A stretch of DNA of 5,617 nucleotides from Bacteroidota bacterium (lineage in GTDB: Bacteria > Bacteroidota > Bacteroidia > Flavobacteriales > Flavobacteriaceae): positions 1 to 5,617 of the forward strand of contig JAJRPL010000122.1 in the NCBI GenBank assembly GCA_024280815.1, in the 5' to 3' direction. Shown in pieces: positions 1 through 5,578 of the stretch. Positions within the stretch are counted from its first letter, which is position 1. Each line of letters opens with the position of its first letter. The position numbers were made by a program, and so were the translations under genes. The notes beneath the pieces are model-generated. The model ran no database searches. It had not been told where the DNA came from and worked only from the letters and a program-made list of their open reading frames with translations.

Positions 1-50
1 GTGGCAATTTCTCTGGCTACACTTGGCTTTTCGGCGATACAAACTTTCAT
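1..50 (-). CDS. topB: DNA topoisomerase III, N-terminal fragment (cut by window edge)
   Basis: Read on the minus strand, an ATG at 50-48 opens a frame that runs off the left edge after 16 full codons: MKVCIAEKPSVAREIA. This matches the start of the Toprim domain of type IA topoisomerase III; E. coli TopB begins MRLFIAEKPSLARAIA. The Glu7-Lys8 pair, which lies in the active site of the E. coli enzyme, is present at the same positions. The family relaxes and decatenates negatively supercoiled or single-stranded DNA in the cytoplasm. The start is supported because the motif falls at its usual distance from the first Met, and a -7 promoter box lies about 30 bases upstream. No Shine-Dalgarno sequence is seen; the upstream context is AT-rich. 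Only about 17 residues are visible, so nothing can be said about the rest of the protein, including zinc-finger or C-terminal domains, or whether the gene is intact. Confidence 0.85.
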   Translation of the reverse strand, partial: MKVCIAEKPSVAREIA

Positions 51-79
51 TTATTAATTGAACGGTTTTTTATTGATTT

Positions 80-87
80 CAAATGTA
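80..87 (-). promoter_or_regulatory. Probable -7 promoter box for topB
   Basis: On the minus strand this reads TACATTTG, a perfect fit to the Bacteroidetes -7 consensus TAnnTTTG and identical to the box before the thr operon. It ends 29 bases before the topB ATG, leaving room for a short 5' untranslated region. No TTG is found 17-23 bases upstream, so the -33 half is missing or degenerate. This is inferred from consensus only. Confidence 0.5.
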
Positions 88-120
88 GTTAAAACTATGT
101 ATTAAATTCTGGATTAAATA

Positions 121-154
121 AATTGACACAAATTTCACTAATTAACACAAATTC
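121..154. repeat. Degenerate tandem repeat of 9-10 base AATT-nACACA units
   Basis: Three consecutive units and the start of a fourth are visible on the plus strand: AATTGACACA (121-130), AATTTCACT (131-139), AATTAACACA (140-149) and AATTC (150-154). On the minus strand they read as repeated AATTTGTGT-like units. The stretch lies between the aminopeptidase stop and the topB promoter and has no coding potential. It resembles AT-rich filler repeats found between genes in flavobacterial genomes, a recollection I cannot check here. Function is unknown. Confidence 0.5.
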
Positions 155-176
155 GGTGCTGTGAGAATTTCACAAA

Positions 177-193
177 GCAGACTTTTAGTCTGC
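177..193 (-). terminator. Palindrome, possible terminator of the aminopeptidase gene
   Basis: GCAGACT (177-183) and AGTCTGC (187-193) form a perfect 7-bp stem with a 3-base loop. It begins 26 bases past the aminopeptidase stop codon, where a terminator would be expected. On the minus strand the stem is followed only by TTTG, so the T-tract is short. A weaker inverted repeat (GTGAGAATTTCAC, 161-173) follows at once. A rho-independent terminator is a reasonable but unproven reading; a dispersed palindromic element is the alternative. Confidence 0.45.
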
Positions 194-219
194 CAAAATA
201 CTGTTACTGCTATTGAAAA

Positions 220-1857
220 CTAATCTAATTTAGGTAATACAAACCCATTTAATACACTTTTTTGCTGCATCATTTTTTCAATAGCATCTGCTTTTCTAGG
301 TGCCCTAGCAGATAAATTTATAGGGCCTTTATCCGTAATTAAAATATCATCTTCAATTCTCACAGCAATTCCCCACCATTTTTTATCGCAATTACTATTT
401 TCAGGAATGTAAATACCAGGCTCAACTGTAATAACCATATTTGCTTTAAACGTTCCGTATTCACCTGGATCGTGAACATCTAGACCAATATGATGTGAAG
501 ATCCATGCGGATAATAATTATGATTTTCATCTAATGACTTTAGTATACCTAGTTTTAACAAGCCTTTATTTATAACTTTTTCTGTGGCTTGATGAGAAAC
601 ACTAAAATTATTACCAACGGTTAATTCAGCAATACCAGCTTCTTGGGCAGCATAAACAATATCATAAATTGCTCTCTGTTCATCTGAAAATTTTCCATTT
701 GCAGGGATGGTTCTCGTTACATCTGCCGTATAGCCTCTATATTCAGCTCCTAAATCCATCAACACCAAATCATTGCCAACCTTGGTTTTATTATTTTCAA
801 TATAATGGAGGATACACCCGTTATGTCCGCCTCCAACAATAGAAGGATACCCTTCATATTCTGCTCCATATTTTTTATAAACAAACTCATGCACTCCTTG
901 AATTTCAGCTTCTGACATGTTTGGATGCATCGCTTTCATAATTTCAATTTGACCTACAGCAGAAATTTCAATGGCTTTCTTTAATAATTTTAATTCCTCG
1001 GGTGATTTAATTTCACGTAAAGAACTCATATAAGCTTCTAAACTTAAAATGTCAATATTCGTTTTGGGTTTTGCAGCTATAATTAAATTTACCTTTTGCT
1101 GATATTCTTTTCTCAACTCATTGCTTTGAGCATTTTGATAACCTTGCAACAATTCATCTTTTTTCAATTCAGGAAAGTAATCAAGGTATCTACCAATAAT
1201 TTGTGCAACATTGGCACTATTTTCAATTTCTGTAGTTTTAATAAGCTGATAAGCTCTGTCTTTTTCAGGATTTGAAATTAAACTCCTATCAAAGGATGCC
1301 TTTTCTTTAAATTGAGAGACCAAATCAAATAAATCGGCACTATTTTTTTTGGAGTTTCTATAATCATCTTTAAAATCGAAAATAAACACTTTGTCAAACC
1401 CTTTATAATCTAGCGTTGATTTTTCAAAATCACTTCCATTAAAAACCTTCACAAAACCTAATTTTTCTTGAGTTCCTTTTATACCCAATCGCTTACCATC
1501 CCATAATTCTTTCTTTTTATTACGTTCTTGTACATAAATAACTTCATTATAAGCCTTACTTCCCTCAATCTGATCTTCAGAAAAAATCAGCAATACAGCA
1601 TGTGGTTCTCTATAGCCTGTCAAATAGTAAAAATTTGGATCTTGATGATATATAAAATCTACATCATTCGCTCTGTTTCGTACAGGATTTGCAAAAAATA
1701 CAGCTACACTGTTTTCAGGCATCTTGTTACGTAAAGCCTCTCGCCTACTTTTGTGGAAATTTTTCGATAAAAAGTCTGTAGGAGTCAATGTTTCTTGACT
1801 AAAACCAAATACAATACATAATAACACAAAAAATAATGTAAAAGCAGTTTTTCTCAT
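220..1857 (-). CDS. Secreted Xaa-Pro aminopeptidase (aminopeptidase P, peptidase family M24B)
   Basis: A 545-residue metallopeptidase predicted to remove N-terminal residues that precede proline. Residues 1-21 form a signal peptide (MRK, a hydrophobic core, then GFSQ-E), so the protein is probably exported to the periplasm or beyond; Cys14 lacks a lipobox context. An aminopeptidase-P N-terminal domain spans about 27-190, including the motif FYYLTGYREP (76-85). The catalytic pita-bread domain covers about 285-515. By comparison with E. coli PepP, the five metal ligands are Asp368, Asp379, His455, Glu479 and Glu502, and the conserved histidines His351, His451 and His462 are also present, so the active site looks complete. 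At 545 residues it is longer than cytosolic E. coli PepP (about 440), owing partly to the signal peptide and insertions. The ATG at 1857 is chosen because the signal peptide starts there. The gene is divergent from the thr operon and appears monocistronic. Its substrate is unknown; peptide scavenging is an inference. Confidence 0.92.
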   Translation of the reverse strand: MRKTAFTLFFVLLCIVFGFSQETLTPTDFLSKNFHKSRREALRNKMPENSVAVFFANPVRNRANDVDFIYHQDPNFYYLTGYREPHAVLLIFSEDQIEGSKAYNEVIYVQERNKKKELWDGKRLGIKGTQEKLGFVKVFNGSDFEKSTLDYKGFDKVFIFDFKDDYRNSKKNSADLFDLVSQFKEKASFDRSLISNPEKDRAYQLIKTTEIENSANVAQIIGRYLDYFPELKKDELLQGYQNAQSNELRKEYQQKVNLIIAAKPKTNIDILSLEAYMSSLREIKSPEELKLLKKAIEISAVGQIEIMKAMHPNMSEAEIQGVHEFVYKKYGAEYEGYPSIVGGGHNGCILHYIENNKTKVGNDLVLMDLGAEYRGYTADVTRTIPANGKFSDEQRAIYDIVYAAQEAGIAELTVGNNFSVSHQATEKVINKGLLKLGILKSLDENHNYYPHGSSHHIGLDVHDPGEYGTFKANMVITVEPGIYIPENSNCDKKWWGIAVRIEDDILITDKGPINLSARAPRKADAIEKMMQQKSVLNGFVLPKLD

Positions 1858-1881
1858 TTTTGATTATGATTGATAGAAGCT

Positions 1882-1889
1882 CAAAAATA
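1882..1889 (-). promoter_or_regulatory. Probable -7 promoter box for the aminopeptidase gene
   Basis: The minus strand reads TATTTTTG, which matches TAnnTTTG, and ends 24 bases before the aminopeptidase ATG. The nearest upstream TTG (minus strand, 1923-1921) is 31 bases away, beyond the usual 17-23 base spacing. The -33 half is therefore weak, and in such AT-rich DNA a chance match is possible. Confidence 0.4.
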
Positions 1890-1949
1890 GCCTTAAAAAT
1901 TAAATATTTATAAATTTTGACAATAAAATATAAAAATTCAATAAAAATA

Positions 1950-1965
1950 AAACTTAATGAAGTTT
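1950..1965. repeat. Inverted repeat just upstream of the thr promoter
   Basis: AAACTT (1950-1955) and AAGTTT (1960-1965) are perfect inverted copies around AATG. The site ends 5 bases before the TTG of the predicted thr promoter, in the very AT-rich stretch (about 1890-1970) that separates the two divergent promoters. The position would suit a regulator-binding site or an AT-rich upstream element. Short inverted repeats arise easily in such sequence, so function is unproven. Confidence 0.25.
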
Positions 1966-1970
1966 ATAGA

Positions 1971-2000
1971 TTGTTATTAAAAGAATATCTAGTACATTTG
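1971..2000 (+). promoter_or_regulatory. Threonine operon promoter (TTG -33 box, TACATTTG -7 box)
   Basis: TTG at 1971-1973 and TACATTTG at 1993-2000 are separated by 19 bases. This is a full match in both boxes and spacing to the Bacteroidetes housekeeping promoter TTG-N(17-23)-TAnnTTTG. It is the best promoter in the window. Transcription would start at about 2004-2008, giving a leader RNA of roughly 175 bases before the thrA start codon. That length leaves room for the attenuator described below. Confidence 0.72.
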
Positions 2001-2037
2001 AACTGTGCAAGTAGCTAAAAACATAATAATTTCTTCT

Positions 2038-2131
2038 ACAAGCTCAATATCTATTGAGTGTGTTATGTTTATTGGTACAACAATGATGACCCTTAGGGGT
2101 TAATTATGTACATATCACTCTCATGGTCATC
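2038..2131 (+). promoter_or_regulatory. Predicted transcription attenuator in the thr operon leader RNA
   Basis: Three pairings that cannot all coexist are visible. Hairpin A: CTCAAT (2043-2048) with ATTGAG (2053-2058), extended by a G-T pair (2042/2059) and, after one mismatch, by ACA/TGT (2038-2040 with 2061-2063). Pairing B: 2055-2067 with 2111-2123, 11 of 13 positions complementary with two T-T mismatches, able to enclose a small hairpin around ACCC-TTAG-GGGT (2089-2100). Hairpin C: GATGACC (2085-2091) with GGTCATC (2125-2131), a perfect 7-bp stem before a T-rich run. B shares bases with A. C breaks the small hairpin inside B and crosses B as a pseudoknot. A leader peptide rich in Thr, Met and Ile codons runs through the region and ends at 2103. 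The arrangement follows the logic of amino-acid operon attenuation. It was found by eye, without energy calculation. Confidence 0.55.
2065..2103 (+). CDS. Putative thr operon leader peptide (MFIGTTMMTLRG)
   Basis: An ATG at 2065 opens a 12-codon frame ending in TAA at 2101-2103: MFIGTTMMTLRG. After the start, six of eleven residues are Thr (3), Met (2) or Ile (1), the amino acids made from homoserine or threonine, as expected for a sensor of this branch. The adjacent codons ACA-ACA-ATG-ATG-ACC (2077-2091) run into the 5' arm of the terminator-like hairpin at 2085-2091. A ribosome stalled there would mask that arm and favour readthrough into thrA. No Shine-Dalgarno sequence is present. The same frame stays open back to a GTG at 2005, which adds 20 codons and three successive Ile codons, so the true start is uncertain. 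Translation is inferred from position and composition. The frame is also the thrA frame, separated from it by the stop. Confidence 0.5.
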   Translation: MFIGTTMMTLRG

Positions 2132-2140
2132 TCTATTATT
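2085..2140 (+). terminator. Terminator-like hairpin of the thr attenuator
   Basis: GATGACC (2085-2091) pairs perfectly with GGTCATC (2125-2131), and the next nine bases are TCTATTATT, six of them T. The 33-base loop is long for an intrinsic terminator and the T-run is interrupted, so termination may be partial, as is usual for an attenuator. The stem lies 50 bases before the thrA start codon and would stop the transcript before the operon. The 5' arm overlaps the Met-Met-Thr codons of the leader peptide. Confidence 0.45.
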
Positions 2141-2181
2141 TAATAGAAAACAACACTTTGTATCATTACAATTTACTTAAA

Positions 2182-4626
2182 ATGAAAGTATTAAAATTTG
2201 GAGGAACTTCTGTAGGATCCTCGAAAAACATCAAAAAAATAATTAAAATCATTGTTGCAAATAAAGAAGAACCTCAAATTATAGTGGTTTCTGCTTTTGC
2301 TAAAGTTACCAATTTACTTCTAAAATCATCGTATTTAGCTTCAATTAACGACAAGTCTTATTTATCTAATTTTGAAGAAATAAAATCAATTCACTATACT
2401 ATTTTAAATGAATTGATTTCAAAAGAAAAACAAAATGAATTTCTCAAATTTATCAACACCAAATTTGAAGAGGTAGAGCAACTATTACATAGTATTTCTA
2501 ACATTAATGAATTATCTATTAAAAGTGAGGCTACAATTGTAAGTTATGGTGAAATTCTTTCTTCATATATAATTAGTGAGACTCTACAATTAAGCGATAT
2601 TGATATTATTCTAAAAGATACCCGTGAGCTTATTAAAACAGATGACAATTATACACATGCAGCTGTAGATTTTCAAGTTACAAATAAAAATATTACCTCA
2701 TTTTTTGATACCAACAAACGAACTGTAGTTTTATTACCTGGTTTTATTTCATCTTCAATAAATGGGGAAACTACTGTATTAGGACGAGGAGGTTCTGATT
2801 TTACTGCAGCTATAATAGCTGCGGCTATTAATGCTAATGTTCTTGAAATATGGACAGATGTTAGCGGTATGTATACTGTAAATCCTAAATTAGTTAGTCA
2901 AGCAAAACCCATTGCTCAAATTTCTTATGAAGAAGCTATGGAACTTTCTCATTTCGGAGCTAAAGTGATTTACCCTCCAACAATACATCCTGTATTAAAA
3001 AAAGAAATTCCAATACGTATTAAAAACACATTAAGTCCTAAAGATGAAGGTACCTTAATTTCTAAGAAAAGTACTAGTAAAACTGAGCCAGTAAAAGGGA
3101 TAAGTCATATTGAAAATGTTGCCTTAATCACTTTAGAAGGTTCTGGTATGGTAGGCATAACTGGATTTTCTAAACGCTTATTTGAAAGTCGAGCCCATAG
3201 TAATATCAATGTCAAATTAATTACACAGGCATCGTCAGAGCATTCTATTTGCATTGCTATTGATGAAAGTAACAGTGATAAAGCAAAAGAAGTCATTGAT
3301 ACTACTTTTGAATTTGAAATTCTAAGAAATAAAATTGAACCTCTTATTGTTGAAAAAGAACAGTCTATTATTGCCATTGTTGGTGATAACATGAAAAAGC
3401 ACCAAGGAATAAGTGGAAAAATGTTTAGCACTTTAGGGAAAAACAATATCAATATTCGTGCAATTGCTCAAGGTTCTACTGAGAAAAATATATCGGCAGT
3501 AATTGCTACAAAAAATGTAAAAAAAGCATTAAACAGTCTACACGAAGCTTTTTTTACGGGCAATAATAAACAACTAAATATCTTTATTACTGGCGTTGGT
3601 AATGTTGGTGCTAAACTTATTGAACAAATACAGCAACAACAACAATATTTACTAGATAATTTAAAAATTAAAATCCGCATTATTGGCTTATCAAATTCAA
3701 GAAAAATGATTTTTGATGAAGATGGTATTCAACTTACTACATGGAAATCTCAATTAGACAAAGGGCAAGAAGCTTCAATAGATGGTTTTTTTAAGCAAGT
3801 AAAATCGCTCAACCTTAGAAATAGTATTTTTGTTGATATTACAGCAAATATGGAGGTTGCAGATGTTTATTCTCAATATTTAAGTAATAGTATAGCTGTA
3901 GTGGCTTGTAATAAAATCGCCTGCTCTTCTACCTATATAAAGTATCGTAAACTCAAAGAATTATCATTAGAATACAATGCTCCACTTCTCTTTGAAACCA
4001 ATGTTGGTGCGGGATTGCCAATTATTGCCACTTTAAACAATTTAATTGCTTCTGGTGATCAAGTTCAAAGTATACAAGCTGTACTTTCGGGAAGTTTGAA
4101 TTTTATTTTCAATAACTTTAAGGAAAATACTAATTTCTATGACATTGTAAAACAAGCACAAGATGAAGGTTATACCGAACCTGACCCAAGAATTGATTTA
4201 AGCGGAGTTGATGTTGCTAGAAAAATATTAATTTTGGCTAGAGAAAGTGGTGTGAAATTAGATTTGGAAGACATAGAAAATGATTCTTTTTTAACCAAGA
4301 AGAATCATAATGCCAATTCTGTTGATGATTTTTATGATTCACTTAACGTGGATGCTGAGCATTTTAATCAATTGTTAGCATCTGCCAATAAAAACAATTG
4401 CCAGCTAAAATATGTGGCAGAATTTGCAAATGGCAAAGCAAAAGTGGGCTTGAAAGAGATTCCAGAAGGACATCCATTTTATAATTTAGAAGGTAAAGAT
4501 AATATTGTCATGTTTTATACAAAACGATATCCTGAACAACCTATGATTATTAAAGGTGCAGGTGCAGGTGCTGATGTTACTGCATCTGGAATTTTTGCCG
4601 ACATCATTAAAATAGCAAATAAGTAA
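2182..4626 (+). CDS. thrA: Bifunctional aspartokinase / homoserine dehydrogenase
   Basis: An 814-residue cytoplasmic fusion enzyme, close to the 820 of E. coli ThrA. The N-terminal aspartokinase (about 1-290) phosphorylates aspartate. It shows KFGGTS (5-10), GRGGSDFTA (201-209), WTDVSGMY (224-231) and the HFGAKVIYP segment (257-265). Two ACT-type regulatory units follow at about 313-390 and 394-455. Gln349 (in LITQASSEHS) and Gln430 (in AIAQGSTE) match the threonine-sensing glutamines known from the plant enzyme, which suggests threonine feedback inhibition. The C-terminal homoserine dehydrogenase (about 464-814) reduces aspartate semialdehyde. It has the nucleotide-binding GVGNVG (471-476), Lys578, and GYTEPDPR..DLSGVDVARK (663-681) carrying Glu666, Asp677 and Lys681, which match yeast catalytic residues. 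The ATG at 2182 is preferred over an in-frame TTG at 2158 because MKVLKFGGTS aligns with the family start. A five-Gln run (484-488) lies in the dehydrogenase part. No key residue is missing. Confidence 0.96.
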   Translation: MKVLKFGGTSVGSSKNIKKIIKIIVANKEEPQIIVVSAFAKVTNLLLKSSYLASINDKSYLSNFEEIKSIHYTILNELISKEKQNEFLKFINTKFEEVEQLLHSISNINELSIKSEATIVSYGEILSSYIISETLQLSDIDIILKDTRELIKTDDNYTHAAVDFQVTNKNITSFFDTNKRTVVLLPGFISSSINGETTVLGRGGSDFTAAIIAAAINANVLEIWTDVSGMYTVNPKLVSQAKPIAQISYEEAMELSHFGAKVIYPPTIHPVLKKEIPIRIKNTLSPKDEGTLISKKSTSKTEPVKGISHIENVALITLEGSGMVGITGFSKRLFESRAHSNINVKLITQASSEHSICIAIDESNSDKAKEVIDTTFEFEILRNKIEPLIVEKEQSIIAIVGDNMKKHQGISGKMFSTLGKNNINIRAIAQGSTEKNISAVIATKNVKKALNSLHEAFFTGNNKQLNIFITGVGNVGAKLIEQIQQQQQYLLDNLKIKIRIIGLSNSRKMIFDEDGIQLTTWKSQLDKGQEASIDGFFKQVKSLNLRNSIFVDITANMEVADVYSQYLSNSIAVVACNKIACSSTYIKYRKLKELSLEYNAPLLFETNVGAGLPIIATLNNLIASGDQVQSIQAVLSGSLNFIFNNFKENTNFYDIVKQAQDEGYTEPDPRIDLSGVDVARKILILARESGVKLDLEDIENDSFLTKKNHNANSVDDFYDSLNVDAEHFNQLLASANKNNCQLKYVAEFANGKAKVGLKEIPEGHPFYNLEGKDNIVMFYTKRYPEQPMIIKGAGAGADVTASGIFADIIKIANK

Positions 4627-4627
4627 T

Positions 4628-5548
4628 ATGAATTCTATAAAAATATTTGCCCCAGCTACTGTTGCTAATGTATCGTGCGGTTTTGACGCATTAGGGTTTG
4701 CAATCAATACTGTTGGAGATGAGATGATTTTGACAAAAACCTCTAATAAAGGTATTGAAATCTCTAAAATTGAAGGTGCTGAATTGACTTTTGATAGTGC
4801 TAAAAATGCTGCTAGTGTAGTATCATTGGCAATGCTAGAAAAAGCCAATGCAGATTTTGGTATTGATATGCAATTGTTTAAAAAAGTAAAACCTGGTAGT
4901 GGATTAGGAAGTAGTGCGTCTAGTGCTGCTGGTGCTGCTTTTGCAACCAATGAATTGTTAGGCAAGCCTTTTACAAACCTAGAACTAACCGAATTCGCTA
5001 GATTAGGTGAAGAGATTGCTTGTGGTTCACCCATAGCTGATAATGTTGCCGCTGCTATTTATGGTGGATTCATATTGATAAAAAGCTACGAACCTCTAGA
5101 AATTGTAAAATTACCAGTTCCGAATGAATTATGGGTAGCTGTTATTCATCCTCAGATAGAAGTAAAAACGGAAGATGCTAGAAATGTATTAAAACCTACA
5201 GTTACTATTGCAGATGCAGTCAAACAAAGTGCTAATTTAGCAGGTTTAGTTAGCGGACTGTACACTGATGACTACCAGTTAATTAGCAGGTCTTTGGTTG
5301 ATGTGATAGCAGAGCCGTATCGTAAAGAATTGATTCCGTATTTTGAGAATGTCAAACAAGCAGGATTAGAACATGGAGCTTTAGGTATAGGTATTTCTGG
5401 TTCTGGCCCTTCAATTTTTGGTCTTTGCAAAGGAGAAGAAAATGCAACTAAAGTTGTAAAAGCAATGGAGAAAGTATATCAAAATTCTACGATAGAGTTT
5501 AATATATATGTTTCAAAAGTGAATACTAAAGGGGTTCAAATAATTTAA
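4628..5548 (+). CDS. thrB: Homoserine kinase (GHMP kinase family)
   Basis: A 306-residue cytoplasmic kinase (E. coli ThrB has 310) that transfers phosphate from ATP to homoserine, giving the substrate of threonine synthase. The three GHMP motifs are in order: APATVANVSCGFDALGFA (8-25), the phosphate-binding loop PGSGLGSSASSAAG (89-102) and GIGISGSGPSIFGL (253-266). Arg185 (in KTEDAR) and Arg232 (in AEPYR) match conserved arginines of E. coli ThrB. One oddity is the segment GSPIADN (133-139): E. coli has GSIHYDN, so its conserved histidine aligns with Ile136 here. The ATG follows the thrA stop after one base (TAA-T-ATG), so translation is probably coupled to thrA, and no separate promoter or Shine-Dalgarno sequence is seen. 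Expression should follow the thr promoter and attenuator. The threonine synthase gene thrC, expected next, is not within the window. Confidence 0.96.
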   Translation: MNSIKIFAPATVANVSCGFDALGFAINTVGDEMILTKTSNKGIEISKIEGAELTFDSAKNAASVVSLAMLEKANADFGIDMQLFKKVKPGSGLGSSASSAAGAAFATNELLGKPFTNLELTEFARLGEEIACGSPIADNVAAAIYGGFILIKSYEPLEIVKLPVPNELWVAVIHPQIEVKTEDARNVLKPTVTIADAVKQSANLAGLVSGLYTDDYQLISRSLVDVIAEPYRKELIPYFENVKQAGLEHGALGIGISGSGPSIFGLCKGEENATKVVKAMEKVYQNSTIEFNIYVSKVNTKGVQII

Positions 5549-5561
5549 TCCCATCCCTAGC

Positions 5562-5578
5562 CCTTCCCAAAGGGAAGG
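5562..5578 (+). repeat. Perfect 7-bp hairpin downstream of thrB
   Basis: CCTTCCC (5562-5568) and GGGAAGG (5572-5578) form a perfect stem with an AAA loop, starting 14 bases after the thrB stop codon. The element is unusually GC-rich for its surroundings and is preceded by CCCATCCCTAG. No T-run follows (TAACTTATAC), so it does not look like a standard intrinsic terminator. It could be a dispersed palindromic repeat, an RNA-stabilising 3' structure, or a weak terminator within a thrABC operon. The remaining 39 bases to the window edge show no gene start that I can support. Confidence 0.55.

Noticed and set aside
1..57. Plus-strand frame open from the edge to TAA at 55-57, resembling a hydrophobic protein C-terminus
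   Set aside because: The opposite strand gives a specific topoisomerase III N-terminus with Met, AEKPS motif and promoter, which explains the same bases better.
1528..1734. Plus-strand frame of 68 codons
   Set aside because: It lies wholly inside the minus-strand aminopeptidase gene, has a low-complexity, unrecognisable product and no promoter; it is a shadow of the real gene.
2158..2181. TTG start extending ThrA by eight residues
   Set aside because: The extension (MYHYNLLK) has no counterpart in the family, whereas the ATG at 2182 gives the standard MKVLKFGGTS start.
2005..2181. Metabolite riboswitch or T-box in the thr leader
   Set aside because: I see no T-box sequence or known riboswitch core; the leader codons and hairpins fit peptide-based attenuation better.
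3105..3452. Minus-strand frame of 115 codons within thrA
   Set aside because: It is antisense to the well-conserved ACT region of ThrA and encodes nothing recognisable.
3468..3680. Minus-strand frame of 70 codons with a cysteine run
   Set aside because: The Cys run is only the reverse reading of the thrA CAA repeat; the frame is antisense to conserved coding sequence.
4486..5034. Minus-strand frame of 182 codons across the thrA-thrB junction
   Set aside because: Long but antisense to two genes with intact family motifs, with no recognisable domain or promoter; the openness follows from the codon composition of thrAB.
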